The notes under the pieces were generated by a model, which did no database searches, was not told the origin of the DNA, and saw only the letters and a list, made by a program, of their open reading frames with translations. The position numbers were made by a program, and so were the translations under genes. From positions 62,001-126,000 of the forward strand of contig JAFALK010000069.1 of the NCBI GenBank assembly GCA_019234295.1: a stretch of 64,000 bases of DNA. The letters run 5' to 3'. The stretch is from Roseateles sp. Lineage in GTDB: Bacteria > Pseudomonadota > Gammaproteobacteria > Burkholderiales > Burkholderiaceae_C. This document shows, one piece after another, positions 9,001 through 16,078 of this stretch (position 1 is its first letter; every line of letters starts with the position of its first letter).

Positions 9001-9584
9001 TTCTCGTCGGACTGCTGCAGCGTGTAGCGCCCGGCGGTGTCGATCAGCACGGCCTCGTCAGTGAACCACCAGTCGCAGTTGCGCGTCCCGCCCACGCCCT
9101 TGATCGGCGTCTGGCCCATCTTGCCGGCCAGCGGGAACGTCAGGCCGGCGTTCATCAGTGCCGTGGTCTTGCCCGAGCCGGGCGCGCCGATGAACATGTA
9201 CCAGGGCAGCTCGTAGAGCATGGCGCTGCGCTTGAAGAAACCTCCGCGACCGCTCTTCTTGGCGCTTTCCGCCAGCGTGGCCATCGCCTCAGCGAAGCGC
9301 TGGCCAAGCACCTGGGCCTCGCGGTCGGCGGCCGAGGGGCCCTTCATGCCCTGCACCAGGGCTGTGTTCGCGCGGCGGCGGCGCCAGGCGCGCAGCAGCG
9401 CGACCAGCACCCACAGGCCGACGACGATGAAGATGAACATCAGCCGCGCGAAGACCGAGTCGAGCGGATGGCTCTCGCCGAAGGCGATCAACGGGCCGAC
9501 CCACCAGATCAGCGCGGAGATGGCCAGCAGCGCGTAGATCGCCAGCGCGATCGGATGGAAGACGACGGAGAGGATGTTCTTCAT
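6024..9584 (-). CDS. tssM: T6SS membrane complex subunit TssM (IcmF)
   Basis: The 1,186-residue protein is of normal TssM length. It has two N-terminal membrane segments (about residues 10-38 and 46-65), a cytoplasmic NTPase domain with Walker A GAPGSGKT at 133-140, a third membrane segment near 450-470 and a long periplasmic part with the IcmF-related C-terminal regions. TssM spans the inner membrane and, with TssL, forms the trans-envelope core that docks the baseplate and sheath. It begins one base after the tssL stop, so the two are probably translationally coupled. TssM normally binds the outer-membrane lipoprotein TssJ, but no tssJ is visible in the window. Confidence 0.97.
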   Translation of the reverse strand: MKNILSVVFHPIALAIYALLAISALIWWVGPLIAFGESHPLDSVFARLMFIFIVVGLWVLVALLRAWRRRRANTALVQGMKGPSAADREAQVLGQRFAEAMATLAESAKKSGRGGFFKRSAMLYELPWYMFIGAPGSGKTTALMNAGLTFPLAGKMGQTPIKGVGGTRNCDWWFTDEAVLIDTAGRYTLQQSDENVDAKAWTTFLGLLRKSRPRQPINGVLLTVNVQDLLQQSPAERKDHAQRLRARVQELHEQLGVRPPIYVMVTKCDLLAGFNEMFGDFTKEERDQVWGFTFAYDPRGQDSPLPEFGSEFAALEKRLRDRLLAAIERESDVQKRAAIFSFPQQFGGFKGLLGGFLEQVFEGGGSLEQRPLLRGVYFTSGTQEGTPIDRVLGTLARTFGVDAKVSAQANSRGKSFFLSRLLKEVVFAESHLVGANRVVEARTRLRRRLALVCLGLASVALLAGWFISYRRNNAYIEEVAQRVPEAKAAVDGLPPAVNADVTPLPQVLDKLYAVPQPSDFDIDSPPLLNRLGLYQGDYMMGGMKIGYHHILDRGLLPRVARRLEERLRAVDRNNLELAYEALKSYLMLYTPEHYDPEALKTFVSLDWDQNLASTLTPEQRANLTAHLDNALAEGAPQALAPMDKALVAQVRDMLVAFPLEHRVFSRLKRANVGADFPEFSVAAAGGPNSALVFERSSRQPLSRGIPGLFTRDGYFKAFKGAMGTVIKQLGEEQQWVLGMAPPPKTAAESAKGAFAVDPEMEQRVRRLYLQEYIKVWDAYLDDVKLVKLADISRSMEVARVLAAPDSPLAAYMRAASRETTLVPTAEELAKKKTIAPKLDVKVDKAKADLAALVGGTPDAGKTGDGTLLEALVDDHFAALHRLTAGQPAPLDDVIKMFNDVFVQLSAIDAAQKSKSAPPPPSGAGAAAQAAAAMQPEPIKSMLGSLLGAGAAQGRTAERAGLSDEIRPVTEFCARTVAGRFPFAQGAKADVLPDDFGQLFGAGGLLDDFYQRRLAGLVDTGLAVWAYKPLPDGSKPPGGAALADFQRASRIKDAYFRSGGKQPGFKVDLRVVEMSDGMKELTLDMDGTAFKFTAGNTAAQTLTWPSQRVASQIKLSANGGAPAIFDGPWALLRLINQYEVQPSAQPERFTVLVNVDGKRAKLEIISGSAINPLRMREMQQFRCPESL

Positions 9585-9585
9585 G

Positions 9586-10941
9586 TCAGTTGCTCCCCTT
9601 GTTGGAGAGCAGCAATGTCAGCTCGACCCTTCGGTTCTTCGCCCGGTTGGCCGGCGTGTCGTTCTCGGCCACCGGCTCGGCATCGGCGCGACCCTCGGCC
9701 TTGAGGAGCTTGGGATCGAGAATCTTGGCCAGTTCGTTCTTCACGGCGTCGGCGCGGTCCTGCGAGAGGTGCCAGTTGCTCGGGTAGCGCAAGGTGCGAA
9801 TCGGCTGGTTGTCCGTGTGGCCCGTGATCAGGACGGTCCCGCCTGGATTCAACGTCAAGGGCTTCATGCCCTCGGCGATGTGCGGCAGCAGGCTGCGCAC
9901 GGCCGGCGCGATCACCGCGCTGCCGGGCTCGAAGAAGCCGTCGCCCTTGATGATGACGATGGAGCGGTCGGCCAGGTCGGATACTTGCACGAGGCCCGCG
10001 GCGATCTCGTTCTGCAGCAGCTGCGCCAGGCGTGGCTGCGGGGCCGGCAGGGTGGGCGCGGCCATCTGCGCCTTCTTGGCGTCCAGTGCGGCCATCTGCG
10101 CGAACACGGGCGAGGCCGTGCTGGCCAGCGAGAAGCGCAGCACCATGAAGACGATGGCCAACAGCACGGCCACGGCCGTCATGATCACCCACAGCGGGAT
10201 AGCGTCGCGCAGGCGCTGGCCCTCGCTCTTCTCGCCCTGCCAGCGCGGTGAGAGCATTTTGTCGGGCGTCTCGCGCTGCTGGTTGAGCATCTGCAGCAGG
10301 CGGCTGCGCACGCTGTCGAGCTGGGCGCGGCCGTTGTCGAGCACGCGGTAGCGGCCCTCGAAGCCCAGCGCCATCACGAGGTAGAGCAGCTCCAGCAGAT
10401 TGCGGTTGCCTGCCACGTTCTCGGCCAGCTTGCTCATCAGCTGAAAAACCTTCTCGCCGCCCCAAGTTTCGTTGTGGAACATGACGAGCAAGCTCTGCGC
10501 ACTCCAGGCGCCCGAACCGCCCCAGGGCGTGCTCGCAGCCGACTCGTCGATGAAGGTGCACAGGATGTAGCGCGCCGCCACGATCTGCTCGTTCGGAATG
10601 CCCTGCTGGCGCGCTTGCGCCTCGAACTTGCGCACGCCGTCGGCCAATGCGTCCTTGAGCCCTGCCGGGTTCGCGTGGCGGGCCGTGGCGCGCAGACGCA
10701 CCGCAGCGGCCAGCAGCGGCTGCGCGGCGGCCACGAGCGGATTGATGCTGGCGCCCATCAGTGCATCGATGGACAGCGGCGCCGTGCCGCTGGCCAACTG
10801 CGCGGGGTTGGCCTGAGGCTGCTGCGGTGCCTGCGGCGTCGGTGCATCCTGGCGCGGCCCGCGGCCGGCGCTGGGCTTGATGACGGTGCGATCGTTGCCA
10901 AAGGCGGCGAACGGGTCGCGGGTGGGGTCCTGATCACTCAT
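9586..10941 (-). CDS. tssL: T6SS protein TssL (DotU) with C-terminal OmpA peptidoglycan-binding domain
   Basis: The 451-residue protein has a Pro/Gln-rich leader, a DotU domain (about residues 50-225, with LCTFIDESAASTPWGG and GGEKVFQLMSKL), one membrane segment (about 228-250, WVIMTAVAVLLAIVFMVLRF) and an OmpA-like C-terminus with TGHTDNQPIR and NRRVELTLL. This is the 'specialised' TssL that anchors the membrane complex to peptidoglycan itself, as opposed to short TssL proteins that rely on TagL or similar. It sits between tssK and tssM in the usual K-L-M order. The early TVIKP threonine could be a phosphorylation site for the cluster's kinase, as reported for Agrobacterium TssL; this is inference. 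Confidence 0.95.
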   Translation of the reverse strand: MSDQDPTRDPFAAFGNDRTVIKPSAGRGPRQDAPTPQAPQQPQANPAQLASGTAPLSIDALMGASINPLVAAAQPLLAAAVRLRATARHANPAGLKDALADGVRKFEAQARQQGIPNEQIVAARYILCTFIDESAASTPWGGSGAWSAQSLLVMFHNETWGGEKVFQLMSKLAENVAGNRNLLELLYLVMALGFEGRYRVLDNGRAQLDSVRSRLLQMLNQQRETPDKMLSPRWQGEKSEGQRLRDAIPLWVIMTAVAVLLAIVFMVLRFSLASTASPVFAQMAALDAKKAQMAAPTLPAPQPRLAQLLQNEIAAGLVQVSDLADRSIVIIKGDGFFEPGSAVIAPAVRSLLPHIAEGMKPLTLNPGGTVLITGHTDNQPIRTLRYPSNWHLSQDRADAVKNELAKILDPKLLKAEGRADAEPVAENDTPANRAKNRRVELTLLLSNKGSN

Positions 10942-10945
10942 GGCT

Positions 10946-12280
10946 TTACCTCACCGCCCAGAACTCGAGTTCCAGGCCGGGGAAATCTCCTGCGATGTGC
11001 ATCGCCAAGCCGCCTGAGGCTTCGAGCTGCTTCCACATCTCGTTGCCGCGCGTCTCCAGCTCGAAGTAGTTGTAGCCGGCGTGATAGGGGATCTGGCGCG
11101 GCGCCACCGGCAGCGGGCGCAGGGGCACGCCGGGCAGCTGCAGGTTGACGAGGTCGCGGATCTTCTCGACGGTGCCGATCTTGACCTGCGTTGGGAAGCG
11201 CGCCCGCAGCGCATCGCCGGGCAGCTGGGCAGAGACAGCGAGCACGAACTGCGCCGTGCGCTGCAGCTCCAGGTCGGGAATGATGGCCACGCGCACGCCG
11301 TACTTGCGGTCCTGCAGCTCGATGGGGATGGCTGTCTGCTCCATCACCATGGAGAGCGACTGGCGCAGGTCGTCCATCAGCGGCGCGAAGCAGCGCGAGA
11401 GGTTGTCGTGGTCGTAGGCCGGCAACTCGGCCGGTCGGCGGCGATCGCGGAAGGTGGAGAGGTCTCCGGCCAGCGAGACGGCGCCGAAGAAGAAGTCCTT
11501 GGGATGCAGGATCGAGGTCTGGCGCCACTGCGCGATCAGCGGCTCCCAGCGATTGAGCGTCTCGAGCAACAAGAAGTCTGCGATCTCGCCCACGCCCGAG
11601 CGGCCCGGCTGGGCCAAGCGCGCGGCCAGTGCCTCACCGCGCTGGTGCACGAGGCCGTGGATCTCACGCATGTGCGAGGCCAGCAGCTCGAAGCTGGCCA
11701 TGTTCAGCATGGGCGGAATGTAGGTCGCGTCGATGACGAGCTTGTTGTCGGCGCGTCGCTCGACGAGCTTGCACAGACCGATGGTGGCGTAGCCCTCACC
11801 GCAGTCGCGCGCCAGCATGATGCGCAGGTTCATTCGTCCCACCTGAAGCGGCGCCACGCGCTGGCCGGTGACGTTGGAATCGAGCACATCGACCTCGGCC
11901 GCATTGAAGCGCGGCGGCATGCTGTTGGCATCGCCCTCGGCGTCGGTCTCGGCCACCCCGGCGCGCGGCAGGGCCAGGGCCAGGACCACGAGTTCGTCAC
12001 GCGCATCGGGCGGGATGTCGAGCGCGGCGGGCGCGGCGTCCTGCCCCGGCGCGTCGAAGGACAGGCCGTCGGGCAGCACGCCCGCGCCTTGCGTGATCGC
12101 GATCTTGCCGAGGTTCAGCGCCGCGCTGTCCAGCTGCACCTTGACCCAGCCCCAGCCGTAGCCGGCGGTGGCCGCGAAGCGGGCGGCGGACTGCGCGGCC
12201 GTGAAGCGGTCGTGCTGCTGGAAGTGCTGGGGCTGGAGGAACATGCCCTCCGCCCAGATGACTTTGTTGGTCCAGGTCAT
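10946..12280 (-). CDS. tssK: T6SS baseplate protein TssK (ImpJ)
   Basis: The 444-residue protein has the TssK family length and start (KVIWAEGMFLQPQHFQQHDR), followed by the beta-rich shoulder region and a C-terminal head. TssK trimers link the baseplate wedges to the TssL/TssM membrane complex. ATG 12280 is chosen because it matches the family start and overlaps the stop of the upstream PAAR-like gene as ATGA; a longer frame reaching back to 12,628 only reads the neighbour's sequence out of frame. It lies four bases upstream of tssL. Confidence 0.96.
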   Translation of the reverse strand: MTWTNKVIWAEGMFLQPQHFQQHDRFTAAQSAARFAATAGYGWGWVKVQLDSAALNLGKIAITQGAGVLPDGLSFDAPGQDAAPAALDIPPDARDELVVLALALPRAGVAETDAEGDANSMPPRFNAAEVDVLDSNVTGQRVAPLQVGRMNLRIMLARDCGEGYATIGLCKLVERRADNKLVIDATYIPPMLNMASFELLASHMREIHGLVHQRGEALAARLAQPGRSGVGEIADFLLLETLNRWEPLIAQWRQTSILHPKDFFFGAVSLAGDLSTFRDRRRPAELPAYDHDNLSRCFAPLMDDLRQSLSMVMEQTAIPIELQDRKYGVRVAIIPDLELQRTAQFVLAVSAQLPGDALRARFPTQVKIGTVEKIRDLVNLQLPGVPLRPLPVAPRQIPYHAGYNYFELETRGNEMWKQLEASGGLAMHIAGDFPGLELEFWAVR

Positions 12281-12663
12281 GGGATTTGATGGGTGAATTG
12301 GCCGGGGGCCGTGAAACTGATGACGCCGCCCCAAGCGCAGTTGAGCTTGCAGTTGTTGTCCAGGGCCGGTTGATTGGTGATAAGCACGGTCGGTGCGCCC
12401 GGCACCCAGGGTGCGGGCAGCACGGGCACGCAGGGCATGGGGGTCAGCACGCCCAGGGCCGCGGCGGTGGCAGCGGCCACCTGCGGATTGCTCGGCGAGT
12501 TGCACATGCCGAAGGGCGGCACGTTCATGATCGGGATGTGGTCCATGATGATGCCGGCCTGCATATTGCTGGTCATGACCATCTTGGGCGTGGCGTTGAA
12601 GGTCGATGGCGCCACCCCGAAGGTGCATTGCATCATCGCGCCGGTGCAGACTTGCATGGGCAT
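12277..12663 (-). CDS. PAAR-like (DUF4280) T6SS spike-tip protein
   Basis: The 128-residue protein opens with the DUF4280-type sequence MQVCTGAMMQCTFGVAPSTF and contains paired Cys (C6, C13) and further Cys near MCNSP, PCVP and NCKLNC, which fits the metal-binding PAAR-like fold. Such proteins cap the VgrG spike and sharpen it. No C-terminal toxin extension is present. It overlaps tssK by four bases and follows pppA by 13 bases, so it belongs to the structural operon rather than to a VgrG effector island, suggesting it is the general tip of this system. Confidence 0.85.
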   Translation of the reverse strand: MPMQVCTGAMMQCTFGVAPSTFNATPKMVMTSNMQAGIIMDHIPIMNVPPFGMCNSPSNPQVAAATAAALGVLTPMPCVPVLPAPWVPGAPTVLITNQPALDNNCKLNCAWGGVISFTAPGQFTHQIP

Positions 12664-12675
12664 CTCAGTCGCTCC

Positions 12676-13449
12676 TCATGGCTTGCCGAACCATACGGAG
12701 ATGGCGCTGAAGTTGTCGTGGTTGGGCTTGTTCTGCTCGACCGCATGCTTGAGCACTAGCTGCTCGAGCTGCGCCAACCAGGCCTGCGGGTCGACCGAGC
12801 GTGCCAGGCTCGCGCCCATCTCGGCTTCGTTCACGAGCTCCCACAGGCCGTCCGTGCAGAGCAGGAACACATCGCCGGGCTGCAGCCGCCAGGCCTTGGC
12901 CGCGGCGGTGATGTGCAGTTGCTCTGGATCGGTGCCCAGGGCCGAGAGCAGCTCGCTGCGGCGCGGGTGGGTGCGCAACTGATCGTCGCCCAGCATGCCC
13001 GCGTCAACAAGGCTTTGCACCAGGCTGTGGTCGCGCGTGTGGGCCAGCATCTGGCCGTCGCGAAACAGGTACAGGCGCGAGTCGCCCGCGTGGCCCCAGA
13101 GCGCCGTGCCCTCGGCCAGGTCGATGAAGAGCGCCACGACCGTGCTGTGCATATTGGCCTGGCGCGCATCGTCGGCGCGGTGGCGAATCACCGTGGCGTT
13201 CGTGTCAAGGATCAGGTCCTCCACGTCCGCGCTCGACTGGATAGGTGCGGCACTGTACTGCGAGAGGATGTGCTGCACCGCGAGCTTGGAGGCCACGTCG
13301 CCGCCGCCATGGCCGCCGGCGCCATCGGCCACCACGCAGCAGAGATGGGTTTCGCTGTGCCAATGGCCACAGGCATCCTCGTTGTACTCGCGCCCTCCGG
13401 GCCGAGACAGGATGGCCAACTCGATTGCGAGGGCGGGTTGGGCGTCCAT
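12676..13449 (-). CDS. pppA: PP2C-family protein phosphatase PppA
   Basis: The 257-residue protein carries PP2C motifs in order: REYNEDACG, VADGAGGHGGG, GHAGDSRLYL, TRDHSLVQ, LCTDGLWE and HDNFSAISV. The aspartates that bind the metal pair are present, so it should be active. In T6SS clusters PppA removes phosphate added by PpkA from the FHA scaffold (or TssL), turning secretion down. ATG 13449 is chosen: it overlaps the tagH stop as TGATG. The neighbouring FHA gene, and the kinase at the left end of the same cluster, complete the phosphorylation pathway. Confidence 0.95.
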   Translation of the reverse strand: MDAQPALAIELAILSRPGGREYNEDACGHWHSETHLCCVVADGAGGHGGGDVASKLAVQHILSQYSAAPIQSSADVEDLILDTNATVIRHRADDARQANMHSTVVALFIDLAEGTALWGHAGDSRLYLFRDGQMLAHTRDHSLVQSLVDAGMLGDDQLRTHPRRSELLSALGTDPEQLHITAAAKAWRLQPGDVFLLCTDGLWELVNEAEMGASLARSVDPQAWLAQLEQLVLKHAVEQNKPNHDNFSAISVWFGKP

Positions 13450-15230
13450 CAATGTTGCCCTTTCTCCAGCTGGGAGATGTGCTCTTCATAGGCCTTGAGG
13501 AAGGCCTTGCCGAAGAGGCTGTGGAAGTCGTCCTCGGCTTCCTGGCTGATCGAGGCGTAGTGCTCGGTGAACACGTCCCACATGGCGGCCTTGCGGCTGC
13601 CGGGGAGCAAAGACTTGAGGCCGGAGACCTTGGTCAGGCGGCCTTCGAGCTCGGCCGGATCGAAGCGGCCGAGCACGCCGCTCAGCGCCGCCTTCATGCC
13701 GGCGATGAAGCCAAACTGGTGGGCGCGCAGATCGTTGTAGGCATCTCGCATGGCCGGGGCTGCGGGCATGAAGCCGCGCAGGGGTGGTGCGAGCAGGTGC
13801 TGCAGCGCGGCCTCGGCGCTGGGCGAGAACTTCAACGGGTTGTTCTCGCGCGCCACGATCATGGTGGCCTCAGCCTTGACCTCGCGCTTGAGCGCGGCGC
13901 GGGCCACGAGCAGGTCCACGGTGCCCGCCGCGGCCTCGCGCACGATCTGACCGATCAGCTTCATCAGCTCGGGCGTCAGTGCCTCCAGCGGCACCTCGGG
14001 CGTGGCCAGGCCTTCGCGGAAGGCGGCGAGCAATTCGTGGCCGGCGGCTGAGGCTGGGTTGGACGCACGCAATGGCGCGGGCACGGGTACGGCCACGGGC
14101 ACGGGCACGGGCACAGGCACGGGCACGGGCACGGGCACAGCCACGGGCACAGGTGCTGCCGCCACGGGCGCCGGAGGCGCAGCCGGCTCGGGCATCAACT
14201 CGGGCATCGGCTCGGGCGCACGCGCGGCCGGGCGGATCACGGTGCGGCTTTCGCCGCCGCTGTCCCAGGAGAGCACGGGCCCGCTGCCCGGTGCTGCCAT
14301 CGGGGGCATGGGCTGCGGAGAAGGCATGGGCGATGCGGGAGCTGGCGCCGAAGGCAGCTGCAGGGGACTGTGCAGATCGGAGAAATCGTCAGGCAGCGTC
14401 TCGCGCGTGGCCTGTGGCGCTGCTTGCAGTGCGCGCATGGGATCGACGTGGCCGGCCATGTTCGGCTGGGCCGCGGCCTCGGAGAGGAAGGAGCCGCCCA
14501 GCGGATCGCTGCTACCCCCGGTGCTGGGCTTGAGGCCGAAGAGTGCGTCGAGCGAATCGGCGGCCGGCGCGCTGGCGCCGCCCATGCCGGAGATCAGCGG
14601 CGCGGGCGCGGCAGCGCCGACTTCGAAGCCGAGGTTCAGCGGATCGCGGCCCTTTGGGGCGACGGCCGGGCTCGTGGCCGGTGCGCCGAAGGGGTCCCAG
14701 TCGTCCGGGATGCCAGCGCCGGCCGGCGCGCTGGTGCTGGGGGGTGGCGTGCTGCGCAGGTAGGCGCCGGGCGTGGTGCCGGGTGTCGGGTCGCTCTTGT
14801 AGGCGTTGAGCGGGTCCCAGCTGGCGGGCATGCCGCCGCCGGCCTTGGGCGGGGCGGCGCTGCCGGGGCCCAGCAGGTCGGCAAAGGGGTCGCTGCTGGC
14901 TGCGGCCGGCCCCCCGGCCGTGCGGGCCTCGGCGCGCAGCGTGTAGCCGCCGATCTGCACCTCGTCGCCCGGCTTGAGGATCTGCTCGGCGCCCGAGCCC
15001 AGCGGGCGGCCGTTGACGGCGATGGGGTTGGAGCCGCGGTCGACGATGGCATAACTGCCATTTCGGTAGACCACCTGGGCATGGACTCGCGAAATCGAAC
15101 GCTCGGGGTCGGGCAGCACGAGCTGGTTGGTGTCGGCGCGGCCGATCGTGCCGCCGAGTTCGTCGAAGCCGGCGCTCAGCCGCTCGGCGCTCGGCGCGCC
15201 GTTGAAGGAGATGACGGTCAGGGTGATCAC
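13449..15230 (-). CDS. tagH: T6SS FHA-domain scaffold protein TagH
   Basis: The 593-residue protein has an N-terminal FHA domain (about residues 1-100; GGTIGRADTN, SISRVHAQV, NGRPLG), a long Gly/Ala/Pro-rich linker with a VPVPVP run at about 360-383, and a conserved C-terminal TagH domain (about 395-593; HQFGFIAGMKAALSGVLGRFDP, WDVFTEHYASI). FHA domains bind phosphothreonine, so TagH reads the PpkA signal. The start is GTG 15230, preceded by AGGAAA. The Val-Pro run is coded by a near-perfect hexamer repeat and may vary in length between strains without frameshift. It overlaps pppA by one base. Confidence 0.95.
   Translation of the reverse strand: MITLTVISFNGAPSAERLSAGFDELGGTIGRADTNQLVLPDPERSISRVHAQVVYRNGSYAIVDRGSNPIAVNGRPLGSGAEQILKPGDEVQIGGYTLRAEARTAGGPAAASSDPFADLLGPGSAAPPKAGGGMPASWDPLNAYKSDPTPGTTPGAYLRSTPPPSTSAPAGAGIPDDWDPFGAPATSPAVAPKGRDPLNLGFEVGAAAPAPLISGMGGASAPAADSLDALFGLKPSTGGSSDPLGGSFLSEAAAQPNMAGHVDPMRALQAAPQATRETLPDDFSDLHSPLQLPSAPAPASPMPSPQPMPPMAAPGSGPVLSWDSGGESRTVIRPAARAPEPMPELMPEPAAPPAPVAAAPVPVAVPVPVPVPVPVPVPVAVPVPAPLRASNPASAAGHELLAAFREGLATPEVPLEALTPELMKLIGQIVREAAAGTVDLLVARAALKREVKAEATMIVARENNPLKFSPSAEAALQHLLAPPLRGFMPAAPAMRDAYNDLRAHQFGFIAGMKAALSGVLGRFDPAELEGRLTKVSGLKSLLPGSRKAAMWDVFTEHYASISQEAEDDFHSLFGKAFLKAYEEHISQLEKGQH
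14079..14152. repeat. Hexamer tandem repeat (GGGCAC type) in tagH
   Basis: About 12 near-identical six-base units code the Val-Pro run of the TagH linker. Because the unit is six bases, slippage would change linker length by two residues per unit and keep the frame. Confidence 0.85.
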
Positions 15231-15259
15231 AGCTTGGGTTTCCTATTCATCGCGGCACG

Positions 15260-16078
15260 CTACCTCAATACGTACAGCCGACCATCCACCGTGGCCAGGC
15301 GCATCGGGAAGGCGTAGACCTTGCCGTGCGCGTCGGGTTCCGTGCGAAGCGCCGGCTGGCCATCGGCGCTCAAGGCTTCGAGCAGCCGCCCGCCCGCGAG
15401 GCGGCGCAGTACCAGAGACTCAGGGTCGACCGGCGCCCACGGTGTGCGCGCCGCGGCAATGCCTTGCAGCCGCTCGCGCAGCTGCGCGTTCGATTGCTCC
15501 GCGGGGCGCTGGTAGGCTACGGCCAGTTCCTCGCTGCGCAGCTGCGTGGCCTTGAAGAAGGTATTGAAGTCGCCGGCCGCGAACTCCCTGCCGAATTGCT
15601 GAAGCATCGCCGCGGCCTGGGCCTTGAGAGCGGCCAGCTGCGCCGGCTGCAGCTCGGTCGCCGGCATGTCCATCCAGCGCCAACGCGGGAAGCTCACTGG
15701 TAGCTGCAGATCCTGGGTGATGCTCACGGGCGGCTCGAAGCTTTCGCCGGTCGCGGGGGCCCAGACGACCTCGGCGAGACTGCGGCTGCTGCCCTCGTCC
15801 ACCGTATTGCCCATGCGCGGCAGCAGGATACGGGCCGACGCCATGGCCAAGCCGTCGGCCTTGAGCTTGAGCGGCGGCGGGATGTCCTCGGGCTTGGCCG
15901 TGGCCGGGTGCGGCCAGACGACAAGCTCTAGCCGGTTCATGCCGGCCAACGTGTATTCGTGGATGGGTACCAGCGCGCGCGGTCGCGCCGCGTCCACGCG
16001 GGCCAGCGGAACGCCATTGAGCAGGGCCTCGGCTTCGCAGCCGATGGCGTCGAGCTTGAGCGTTAGCAGGCGGTCCAC
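15260..16078 (-). CDS. Unrecognised T6SS-cluster protein, 272 aa
   Basis: I do not recognise the family. The start is a GTG at 16078, seven bases after GGAGG, and its G is shared with the upstream stop (TAGTG), so translation is coupled. There is no signal peptide. The sequence has a beta-rich first half (DAIGCEAEALLNGVPLARV, IHEYTLAGMNRLELVVWP) and a helical middle with KAQAAAMLQQFGREF; the C-terminus (KVYAFPMRLATVDGRLYVLR) looks like a conserved edge strand. It is always in step with the 544-aa gene upstream and tagH downstream. Possible roles are cargo adaptor, immunity protein or baseplate accessory; nothing in the sequence decides between them. Confidence 0.6.
   Translation of the reverse strand: MDRLLTLKLDAIGCEAEALLNGVPLARVDAARPRALVPIHEYTLAGMNRLELVVWPHPATAKPEDIPPPLKLKADGLAMASARILLPRMGNTVDEGSSRSLAEVVWAPATGESFEPPVSITQDLQLPVSFPRWRWMDMPATELQPAQLAALKAQAAAMLQQFGREFAAGDFNTFFKATQLRSEELAVAYQRPAEQSNAQLRERLQGIAAARTPWAPVDPESLVLRRLAGGRLLEALSADGQPALRTEPDAHGKVYAFPMRLATVDGRLYVLR

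Noticed and set aside
14079..14152. Regular repeats that could be taken for a CRISPR array
   Set aside because: The units are six-base in-frame codons for Val-Pro inside tagH, without spacers.
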